Part shown: piece by piece, positions 26,197 through 33,060 of the stretch
Layout of the letters: each line of letters starts with the position of its first letter
Numbering within the stretch: the first letter of the stretch is position 1
Assembly (NCBI RefSeq): GCF_903645355.1
Contig: NZ_CAHJXR010000003.1
Location: forward strand, 1-64,000
Reading direction: 5' to 3'
DNA length: 64,000 bases
Origin: Schaalia sp. Marseille-Q2122
GTDB taxonomy: Bacteria; Actinomycetota; Actinomycetes; Actinomycetales; Actinomycetaceae
Made by a program: the position numbers and the translations under genes
Notes under the pieces: model-generated
Told to the model about the DNA's origin: nothing
The model's database searches: none
The model's input: the letters and a program-made list of their open reading frames with translations, nothing else

Positions 26197-27902
26197 GCAT
26201 TACGCGCTATCAACTGATGATGTATCTGAAAACCATATCGGCGCTGCACTCAGGCGGGGTTGAGGAAACGGTCAATCGTGAAGACCCGGAGACAAAGCAG
26301 GAGCGGAAAGCCACCGCGCAGCGTTTCGCCCGGGACGGTCAGGGGCAGCCTTACCTGCCGGGGCGCTCTATCAAGGGGGCGATTCGCGCAGCTTGCGAGC
26401 AGACTGTCGCTCGGGCGGATGGTGCGATTGACGAGGACGGGCTGCTCACGAAGGACTCCCTCAAAGCGCTGTGGGGCGGTGAGACGGCTGCCTCGGTGTT
26501 GACGGTCCATCCGATTGTCCTGCCAGTCGTTGAAGAAGCCGCAGAGAAGCAGGGCGAGAATGAGGGCGAGGACGGTGCCCGCGCTGTATTGCGTGAGCGC
26601 CCAGGTATTGCCATTGACCGCTACTGGGGTGCCGTCGGCGATGGGGCTCTTTTCGTGCACGAGGTGCTGCCTGCTGGTGCGGAACTGAAACTGCGAATTA
26701 GCGCGCATGTGGATACCGAGTCGGGTAGGACGCCTGAGCAGGTTGAAGCACTGCTGCGTCTGATTGTGGAGCTCTTCAAGGCCGAACAGATTGCTTTCGG
26801 TAAGCGCAAAGGTGCCGGTTGGGGTGGTGTGACACTCGCCCAAGACTTGCCTGAAAAGTCGGTTTTCCTGACAAGGACAAAGCTTGATACTCCTGACGGG
26901 CTAGTCTCATGGCTTAGCGGCGGAGAGAAGCTTCCTCTTGAAGAGCTTCCTGCTATTGAGAGTGTGTCCGACGCTCAGGAACGACTGACGATCCGTGTGG
27001 AATGGTCGAGTCCGACGGGCATTCTGGTGGCCGATGTGGAACGCTACGAGCATGAGTTGAAGAAGAAAAAAGAGTGCGAGGAGTCCCGAAAGAAGACAGG
27101 TGAGCCGGAGGAGTGCCCGCCGGTTTCCTTGCGTCAGCTCAGTGAGCCTTCCAAGGATCCCAAGAATAAGCTTGTCATCCCAGGATCATCCATTCGTGGT
27201 GCTCTGCGTAATCGGGCGACTCGGATCGCCAGGACGATACTGTTTGCGACCGAAGGTGCAGGCGGGGAATATACCTCGGACTGGTCGGACGAGGACGTGC
27301 ACAAGCAGCTAGCAGCCGACGTGCCGTTGATTCATGACCTCTTTGGGACTACTGATCGTCGTGGCGCACTGACCGTCCGCGAGGTTCGATCAAGAACACT
27401 GGGCGAGAAGATCACGGTCACCCACAATGCAGGGGATCGCTGGACGGGCGGTGTCATTGATGGCGGCTTGTACTCCGAGGAGTACTACGTCGATATGGAT
27501 TGGCAAGACATCCGCCTAGAGATTGACCCTGCCTATCTCTACAGACCCAAGGATGGGCAGGGAGTATCCGATGAGTACGCGCGGGGAAGGCGGCTTTCCT
27601 CCCTCGTCCTTCTAGGACTCGTGGTGGCTGAGTTTGCCACCGGAACTCTGCCGATTGGTAGTCGAGGTACGCGCGGTATGGGCGCTGTGGAGGTCAAGAC
27701 AGTGGAAGTGTCCGGACCTAAGGAACTGCTTGGTACGTCCCGGTGGGAGCTCGAGGGCGGTGGACAGGCGATTGCGCGTGAGCTTCTCAAGAAACTGCGG
27801 GAAATGAATGAGGGAATCAACGGTAATTGGACGGATTATTTGACGAAGGAGCCCGAGGCTGCACCCTCGGCCAGTGGTGAAGGTTTGGAGGAGCAGTTAT
27901 GA
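26193..27902 (+). CDS. Fused tandem Cas7 (Csm3-like) backbone protein
   Basis: 569 residues containing two Cas7 modules. Module 1 (about 1-215) has PYLPGRSIKGAIRAACEQT, IDRYWGAVGDGALFVHEVLP and the closing FGKRKGAGWGGVTL. Module 2 (about 265-520) has LVIPGSSIRGALRNRATRI, LFGTTDRRGALTVREV and the closing GSRGTRGMGAVEV. Each is a Csm3-like RAMP with the PGxSxKG/RG loop and C-terminal Gly-rich loop. Cas7 subunits line the crRNA and cut target RNA every 6 nt; acidic residues near 26-32 and 46 in module 1 are candidates for the catalytic Asp. A charged linker (about 285-310) joins the modules. ATGA overlaps link it to both neighbours. Confidence 0.8.
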   Translation: MSITRYQLMMYLKTISALHSGGVEETVNREDPETKQERKATAQRFARDGQGQPYLPGRSIKGAIRAACEQTVARADGAIDEDGLLTKDSLKALWGGETAASVLTVHPIVLPVVEEAAEKQGENEGEDGARAVLRERPGIAIDRYWGAVGDGALFVHEVLPAGAELKLRISAHVDTESGRTPEQVEALLRLIVELFKAEQIAFGKRKGAGWGGVTLAQDLPEKSVFLTRTKLDTPDGLVSWLSGGEKLPLEELPAIESVSDAQERLTIRVEWSSPTGILVADVERYEHELKKKKECEESRKKTGEPEECPPVSLRQLSEPSKDPKNKLVIPGSSIRGALRNRATRIARTILFATEGAGGEYTSDWSDEDVHKQLAADVPLIHDLFGTTDRRGALTVREVRSRTLGEKITVTHNAGDRWTGGVIDGGLYSEEYYVDMDWQDIRLEIDPAYLYRPKDGQGVSDEYARGRRLSSLVLLGLVVAEFATGTLPIGSRGTRGMGAVEVKTVEVSGPKELLGTSRWELEGGGQAIARELLKKLREMNEGINGNWTDYLTKEPEAAPSASGEGLEEQL

Positions 27903-28438
27903 GCAGCGATCAGATTCAGGAATTGAAAGCCCTAGCATTAGCTCCGTTGACAGAAGCGCGCTTCGAACGTCCTGATTGTGATGACCGGGCGGCGTTGCAG
28001 GCGGCAAGTGCGAGGGAGCTTTGCCGCCATGCGGACTCAGTGGAAGGGGCTGAATGGGCAGGGATTGTCTACAGTACCCGGGGCTTTTTCCTCGTCTACG
28101 GGGTAAGTGGCAACTCCGTAAAATCGACAGAGCGTGCATCGGATGATCTTCTGGATACTGCATATGAACTGCGCCTGTGGCGCGTGAATCTCAATTCGAA
28201 TACCGATAACGTACTGGCCCATGAATTGCGGTGGGTCAACGGCGGGGGCGCAGTTGATCTCCGCGTAGTGAAAGCAGTGGAGTCAGATAAGACCGGGTGT
28301 TGGTACCGAGAAAATCAGTATCTGCAGCACGGCCAGGAGATTGATGGCCCAACCATGACCTCATTGGAGGTCTTTACCGAAGATACTTACGGCAATGTCG
28401 TGTTCGCCGATGAACTTATGACAGGAAAGTGGGCGTGA
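27899..28438 (+). CDS. Csx19-like small protein of type III-D loci
   Basis: 179 residues, translationally coupled to the Cas7 fusion (ATGA overlap) and one base before the next RAMP gene. There is no RAMP glycine loop. It has a strand-rich core with WAGIVYSTRGFFLVYGV, AYELRLWRVNL and ALT-like segments AHELRWVNGG and YRENQYLQHGQ. Size, position beside a large RAMP gene and the ELRLW/ELRW pattern suggest the Csx19 (TIGR03984) family of III-D systems, whose role is unproven. It might instead be a diverged small (Cas11-like) subunit, since no other candidate for that role is present. Assignment rests on context more than on motifs. Confidence 0.45.
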   Translation: MSSDQIQELKALALAPLTEARFERPDCDDRAALQAASARELCRHADSVEGAEWAGIVYSTRGFFLVYGVSGNSVKSTERASDDLLDTAYELRLWRVNLNSNTDNVLAHELRWVNGGGAVDLRVVKAVESDKTGCWYRENQYLQHGQEIDGPTMTSLEVFTEDTYGNVVFADELMTGKWA

Positions 28439-28439
28439 G

Positions 28440-30581
28440 ATGAGCAAAGGGAAAAAAGGCTCTCAGGGAGGAAAGCCCAGGCCACAGGGACGCATTGATG
28501 GCAGCCCCTTCCACTCAGCAGTCAACCGCATTCCCGTGCCGCGCGAAAAAATTCTGCGAGAGGTGAGGCAGGGGACACTACCTGCTGTCCTCTTTGGGGA
28601 TAGCGCTTCTCTTGGTCACGATCATCTGTCGGCTGAGTGCTGGAGTGGGACAGTAAAGCTGGTAATGACGGTGCAAACTCCGTTAGTTTATGGGCAGCAG
28701 CACTACCTCAACAAGCGCGAGGGGGTGAAGTATGTGGAGTTACCTGTGAACGGAGACGAAATCTATCTCCCGGCAACAATGGTGAAGGGGATGATTTCCC
28801 GCGCATACGAGACGCTCACTGCCTCGCGATTCCGCGTGTTCGGTGAGCATAGTCGGCCATTAACCTACCGGAGTACAAGTGATGAGGCCTCATGGCTTGT
28901 CGGCGCTCAGGTTGAAAAAGAAGGAGAGAACCTCATAATTCGGTTGCCGCAAGATCCAACTAAAGAGACGCGCCTGTTGCTCATTGAGGATGACCCAACC
29001 GGAGGGCCTAGGCGTAAGCAAAAAATCGAAAAGCTCAGAGAACGTTTGAGGCATGGAGAGCGAGTAAGCGTTGGCGTGCACGGAAGTAAGTGTGTTTTAG
29101 AGAGAGCGGATGTTCCTGGTGTGGTTTTCCGAACTGCCACAGATGGTGCCTACTCTCCAGAACTCTTCGGACCAGAGGAGGATTCATCGGATCCCTCCAA
29201 ACAAATTCGTAAGAAATATGAGCGCCTTGTCAAAGATCTAGAAGGGGGTCAACCCCAGACGCGCGTATTGGACGAAGAGGAGCACATCAAGCCATACCTG
29301 CGCATCCTTCAAGCTTATGTCGATGAGTTTGAGCGCGGGTTAAGAAGGATGGAGGAAGTCCCTCCAGAAAAACTCAAGAAGCTGAATCGGGCAGCTTTCC
29401 AGCATAGGGAGGATTCTAAGCGCGGTCTGGAGGAGGGTGATCTAGTTTTCGTCGCTCCTCTGGGCCCTGTGAAGGATCCGTTCAAGAGATTTGCTATTGT
29501 GCCGACGATGGTTGGGCGACGAGCCTACAAATGCTCTCCCCGTGCTCTAGGGGAAATGCAAGGGGTACTTCCTTTAAAGGCTCCTTCTGAATCTTCGCCT
29601 GCTGACCGGCTGTTTGGATATGTTATTGACTCTTCCGAGGATGAAACTACCGATACCCTCCTGCCAGAACGTGGACGCAGTCTTCGAGGCCGAATAGAGT
29701 TTGGGCCGGTCTCTGTCGGCTTTTCTCTCGAGGAGGCTCGAAAGCAAAGGGAGGTGGTGCTACCTCCATTGCTAGAGCCAAAACCTAGCGCGGCGAGGCG
29801 TTTCTTGACCGACGCAACGATTCAAGGGAGGACGCCCACTACTGGAGGTAATCCCCTGCGTCGAGAGAACCTATACACATCTGGCCAATTTTTAGGTCGG
29901 GCTGCCTACCCGGTGCAGCGCGAGCGCTTCACCCAAAAATTCACCACAGAGTCGCTGCAGCCACCTTATGACGGAAAGCTGAAACAGGACAATGAAGAAG
30001 TTTGTCTTCGTGTCAAGAGCTGGATACCAGAAGGCGTACGTCTTGAATGCACGTTGACATTCGTCAATCTTATGGAAGACGAACTACGAGCCTTATTGTG
30101 GGTGCTCACACCTGAAAACCTATGCCCTGAAGAAAATGCATCTCAGGGAAGTGTAGGTTTTCTGCGAATGGGGATTGGCAAGCCGTACGGCCTCGGAGCT
30201 GTCGAGGTTCGCGTTGATGAACAGAGTTTCACTGCCGTGAAAGGTAGCAACCTGGCTGACGCGTACCGTCAACTTGATTTTTGTCTGGGCACTGACAGCA
30301 CTGAAGATAGTTGCTCTGTTGTTTCTGATTTCAGGTTCAGTGAACAGATGGAAGCAAATCTCCGAAGGCGATCGTGGGTGAAAGCTTTTCAGCGTGCTGC
30401 TTATGGCTATGATCGTGAGCCCCGAAGAGTTCCCGTGAGATACATGAGCCTTGAAGAGGAGCAGGCGAACAATCGTGTGAACCGAGAGACACGTAACCCT
30501 CTTAGAGGCTGCGGCGTATTTCCTGAAGACTTGGCTGAAACGCCCTCGCCGATTCGGATACCGATGCCGAAGCGGAAATAG
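28440..30581 (+). CDS. Large RAMP-superfamily CRISPR protein (TIGR03986-like)
   Basis: 713 residues. The RAMP loop reads YLPATMVKGMISRAYETLT (about residues 104-122), followed by SRFRVFGEH; relatives have IPGSSLKGVIRS here. A DRLFGYVIDSSEDE segment near 390 and GIGKPYGLGAVEV near 575, the C-terminal glycine loop, complete the pattern of the large RAMP protein found with Csx10 and Csx19 in III-D loci. A basic tail at both ends (SKGKKGSQGGKPRP and IPMPKRK) suggests RNA contact. It is the last gene of the cas10 operon. Its GC content is visibly lower and its codons are less biased (AGA, AGG, TTA are frequent) than in flanking core genes, a sign of transfer. Confidence 0.65.
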   Translation: MSKGKKGSQGGKPRPQGRIDGSPFHSAVNRIPVPREKILREVRQGTLPAVLFGDSASLGHDHLSAECWSGTVKLVMTVQTPLVYGQQHYLNKREGVKYVELPVNGDEIYLPATMVKGMISRAYETLTASRFRVFGEHSRPLTYRSTSDEASWLVGAQVEKEGENLIIRLPQDPTKETRLLLIEDDPTGGPRRKQKIEKLRERLRHGERVSVGVHGSKCVLERADVPGVVFRTATDGAYSPELFGPEEDSSDPSKQIRKKYERLVKDLEGGQPQTRVLDEEEHIKPYLRILQAYVDEFERGLRRMEEVPPEKLKKLNRAAFQHREDSKRGLEEGDLVFVAPLGPVKDPFKRFAIVPTMVGRRAYKCSPRALGEMQGVLPLKAPSESSPADRLFGYVIDSSEDETTDTLLPERGRSLRGRIEFGPVSVGFSLEEARKQREVVLPPLLEPKPSAARRFLTDATIQGRTPTTGGNPLRRENLYTSGQFLGRAAYPVQRERFTQKFTTESLQPPYDGKLKQDNEEVCLRVKSWIPEGVRLECTLTFVNLMEDELRALLWVLTPENLCPEENASQGSVGFLRMGIGKPYGLGAVEVRVDEQSFTAVKGSNLADAYRQLDFCLGTDSTEDSCSVVSDFRFSEQMEANLRRRSWVKAFQRAAYGYDREPRRVPVRYMSLEEEQANNRVNRETRNPLRGCGVFPEDLAETPSPIRIPMPKRK

Positions 30582-30604
30582 CGTATTCCTGTCTCAAGAT
30601 CACG

Positions 30605-30635
30605 GTTAAGACCCTTGCTATCAGAGGGTATTAAC
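30605..30635 (+). terminator. Inverted repeat after the cas operon, weak terminator candidate
   Basis: GTTAAGACCCT (30,605-30,615) pairs with AGGGTATTAAC (30,625-30,635) with one mismatch. There is no T run, so termination is only possible. The 284 bases from 30,582 to 30,865 otherwise hold a CRISPR-repeat relic and nothing else I can assign. Confidence 0.4.
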
Positions 30636-30645
30636 CGCGTGCCAT

Positions 30646-30681
30646 GTATCAATGCGCTTTAGGGCACTGAAGATTTCTGAT
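30646..30681. repeat. Solitary degenerate CRISPR repeat
   Basis: The sequence opens GTATCAATGCGC and closes TTTCTGATC. Its first 24 positions match 19 positions of the array-2 repeat, and the end matches after a one-base deletion. No spacer-sized partner lies next to it. It is best read as the decayed end of an older array that lay directly after the cas operon. Confidence 0.5.
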
Positions 30682-30865
30682 CGAAAGGCACTCCTTTACT
30701 GCCGGTGCCTCCTTCAAGTTAGATCGCAACACGCGAAAAGGAGCGTCGCCGACAGGTCAGCCCAGCGGGTGCCCTCGTGACTCGATGGTGCACGGAGGTA
30801 AGGGGCGCTAAAGAATGTCGGCGTCGCGCGGTGCGATCTTCAACGATCAGGGGTGGGGCGCTGCC

Positions 30866-31150
30866 TCAGTGTGTCTGTACCTCGAAAGCTTCGGCGACGA
30901 TCACGTTCAGGAGTGCATTGCGGGAGATTGCTAGATGCTTTGCGCGTTCATCAAGGGCATCGATGAGCCAAGCGGGCATAGTGAAAGTTGCTTTCTTGTT
31001 TCCCTTGCTCTGGGGCTGAACCATGCGAGCGTGGGAAAGATTGAGGTAGGGGATCAGGTCCTCTCCTTCCTCAAACTTGCGGTCAAACTCTTCAGTGGAG
31101 ATCCTGGTTTTACCGTCTGCTGCTGTAGTCACGATAAAGCTCCTCTTCAT
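30866..31150 (-). CDS. brnA: BrnA-type antitoxin (CopG-like)
   Basis: 94 residues. The C-terminal half reads KKATFTMPAWLIDALDERAK followed by ISRNALLNVIVAEAF, a ribbon-helix-helix domain that binds DNA and the toxin. The N-terminal half is acidic (EFDRKFEEGEDL), as in BrnA antitoxins. It overlaps the end of the BrnT gene by 41 bases, the usual toxin-first order. Expected role: neutralise BrnT and repress the pair's promoter. Confidence 0.8.
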   Translation of the reverse strand: MKRSFIVTTAADGKTRISTEEFDRKFEEGEDLIPYLNLSHARMVQPQSKGNKKATFTMPAWLIDALDERAKHLAISRNALLNVIVAEAFEVQTH

Positions 31151-31385
31151 TCAGGAGAGAGCGGCGAGCCGAAATGATGCGTGTGCGCCCATTGCGTTCT
31201 GTAACAATCACCGACCAAGGGAGACCGTCGATGAGGCCGATCACAAGAAAACGCTCCGCGTCGCTCCCTGCGTAGGTGGGGATGACTAGGGTTGGTCCTT
31301 CCCAAAGTTGCTGCACCTGGTCAAAGTCGAGACCGTGCTTGATCTTGTTGGAGCGGCTTTTGGCTGAGTCGTATTCAAACTCCAT
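31110..31385 (-). CDS. brnT: BrnT-family toxin (DUF497 ribonuclease)
   Basis: 91 residues. FEYDSAKSRSNKIKHGLDFD is the family opening (the DxxKxxxNxxKHGxxF pattern), and RTRIISARRSLLNEEELY is the conserved RIISARxA-type end, with Ser at the usual Arg/Ala-rich strand. BrnT toxins are RelE-fold ribonucleases that stop translation. The pair sits between the cas operon and array 1, so it may stabilise the CRISPR island. A degraded second BrnA-like sequence lies at 32,279. Confidence 0.85.
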   Translation of the reverse strand: MEFEYDSAKSRSNKIKHGLDFDQVQQLWEGPTLVIPTYAGSDAERFLVIGLIDGLPWSVIVTERNGRTRIISARRSLLNEEELYRDYSSRR

Positions 31386-31558
31386 CGAACCTCCCCACTG
31401 ATGTTTTGTGGTCGTAGCAGGAGTATTGTCAAAGCGCCATCGATCTAATGTCAGATCAACAGCATTTTGGCATTGTGCTGGGTGAGGCTCAGATGGGCTT
31501 TATGGTGTTGGGGGAACCGTCTCTGGCGCATGACATCCACCGTAAAAGTGGCTGATTG

Positions 31559-31885
31559 GCCTCGATGCGCCTTGTGGCGCTAGGAGCCTTCCGGCCCCCG
31601 TTCTGGGCCAACTGAGCGTAGCGACAATCATGTCTCAATGCGCCTTGTGGCGCTGGGAGCTTTCCGGCGAGTGCGTCGAAAGCACCAAGGCAACTTGGTA
31701 CACGTCTCAATGCGCCTTGTGGCGCTAGGAGCCTTCCGGCACACGCTACCTGCCCGATCGTCTCGGGATATCCCTTGTCTCAATGCGCCTTATGGCGCTA
31801 GGAGCCTTCCGGCGACTCAGGTTCCCACACCGTCTCTGACGGCCGCATGTCTCAATGCGCCTTATGGCGCTAGGAGCCTTCCGGC
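31559..31885 (-). CRISPR. CRISPR array 1: 5 repeats, 4 spacers
   Basis: 37-base repeats start at 31,559 (degenerate), 31,632, 31,704, 31,777 and 31,849; spacers are 35-36 bases. On the plus strand the unit opens GTCTCAATGCGCC and ends GCCTTCCGGC. The crRNA strand is the minus strand, so each repeat ends in the handle ATTGAGAC. The unit differs from array 2 at several positions (CGC for CAC, CCGGC for CTGAC). The most decayed repeat is the leftmost, which fits a leader on the right. Confidence 0.93.
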
Positions 31886-32095
31886 TCCTCGTGTTTTTCA
31901 CCCCTTCTGACCTGCGGCGTTACTCGCGTTTGCGCCACCGACCAAAAATAGGGTGTTTTGGAAGGCTCGAACACCCTATATTCAAGCACATAACTGCATG
32001 TCATCGCTATAGCGCCACCGATGGCATTTTCGCTGATTTTGGAACCGACTTGCCAACGCAAACATGCGGAAAAGTCTGCTTGTCTGACAACTAAG
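31886..32095 (-). promoter_or_regulatory. Leader-like region of array 1
   Basis: It shares clear blocks with the region right of array 2: CACCCCTTCTGACCTGCGGC (31,906-31,925), GCCACCGA, CCAAAAA, GGCTC, a second CGCCACCGA and ATGCGGAAAAGTC (about 32,063-32,075). It should carry the promoter that reads array 1 leftwards. Confidence 0.75.
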
Positions 32096-32278
32096 CGTTC
32101 TCTGTCGGCATCCGTATCTTGCTAGGTGAGAAGCTCAGTTCCCTCTGATTCTTCGAAGGTGTCCACCTTATCTAGGGGTATCGCACAAGTGAGAAGGAAG
32201 GCGGGTGGGAAGCCTTTTTGCGGGTGAGCTCGTTGATCGAAGGCGCTGGGAAAGGCAAATTATTGAGTGTCGCCGACG

Positions 32279-32374
32279 TCAGGTGATGCGAGCCTCAATG
32301 GCATTGATGAGCCGTGTTGGCATGGGTAGCACCGTTCCACTCTCCTTGCTGCGAGGGGTTTGAACGGCCAAGGA
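32279..32374 (-). pseudogene. Relic of a second BrnA antitoxin
   Basis: On the minus strand a short frame ending at 32,279 reads VQTPRSKESGTVLPMPTRL then INAIEARIT and stops. It aligns with VQPQSKGNKKATFTMPAWL then IDALDERAK of the intact BrnA at 30,866. There is no start and no partner toxin. The sequence is too short to function and is a decayed copy. Confidence 0.6.
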
Positions 32375-32422
32375 TCCCGCCAGCCAGGCTCAAGGCGGCC
32401 ATTAAGAATAAAAGTAGACGCT

Positions 32423-32686
32423 TCAGGGTAGCTGTCGGTAGACATCTCGACGGTGGCCGATCTTGAGGACGAGGATGATTAGCTCGCCGTTGTTGACCTC
32501 GTAGATCACGCGGTAGTCGCCGACTCGGATTCGCCGTTCTCCCTGACCTCCCTTGAAGTGGATGCTTCTGGGAGGGGTGGGATCGTTGGCGAGCTCCTCT
32601 ATGGCATTGAGGAGACGCCTTTGGGTTGAGCGGTCAAGTTTACGTAGGTACTTGACTGCTGAAGGGGTGTATGAGACCTGGTACAT
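32423..32686 (-). CDS. relE: RelE/ParE-family toxin
   Basis: 87 residues. The order VSYTPSAVKYLRKLDRSTQR, a helix, then GERRIRVGDYRVIYEV and LVLKIGHRRDVYRQ is the standard RelE/ParE fold, with the Arg-rich strand (RRIRVGDYR) and C-terminal HRRDVY that form the mRNA-cutting site in RelE-type ribonucleases. It follows its antitoxin after nine bases. It lies between the two CRISPR arrays. Confidence 0.9.
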   Translation of the reverse strand: MYQVSYTPSAVKYLRKLDRSTQRRLLNAIEELANDPTPPRSIHFKGGQGERRIRVGDYRVIYEVNNGELIILVLKIGHRRDVYRQLP

Positions 32687-32695
32687 CGCGAAGGG

Positions 32696-32941
32696 TTAGA
32701 ATCCGAGTTCACGCGTGACGTCAGCATGCGAGATGCGACCAGTCTCCATGCGCGCGGCGGCAGCGTCCTTTATGTCCTGCTGATTTTCCAGGGCTTCCAT
32801 GGCACGTGAAAAAAGTTCAGGTGAAACTACCACCGCTCGCGCAGTTGCGCCACGCGAGGTGATGGTGACAGGCTCACGCTGAGCGTGAGCCAGCCATGTG
32901 CTTTGCTCTTGGCGGAATTGGGACAGAGTAACCGTAGCCAT
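32696..32941 (-). CDS. Phd/YefM-family antitoxin
   Basis: 81 residues. The N-terminal VTLSQFRQEQSTWLAHAQ and EPVTITSRGATARAVVVSP form the Phd/YefM DNA-binding dimer domain; the C-terminal acidic helix should wrap the RelE-type toxin. It is the first gene of the toxin-antitoxin pair and probably represses its promoter together with the toxin. An ACAACATGTACAAGTTGT-like dyad (about 32,952-32,970) just upstream is the likely operator. Confidence 0.88.
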   Translation of the reverse strand: MATVTLSQFRQEQSTWLAHAQREPVTITSRGATARAVVVSPELFSRAMEALENQQDIKDAAAARMETGRISHADVTRELGF

Positions 32942-33060
32942 GTATCAACCGTACAACATGTACAAGTTGTATGGAAGGGTGAGTCGCTAGAAGTTAGAGC
33001 TTACCCGTGAACACCGCTGCAGCTCGTGGATGATCCGTCGCTCGGCAGTTACTCATGTCA

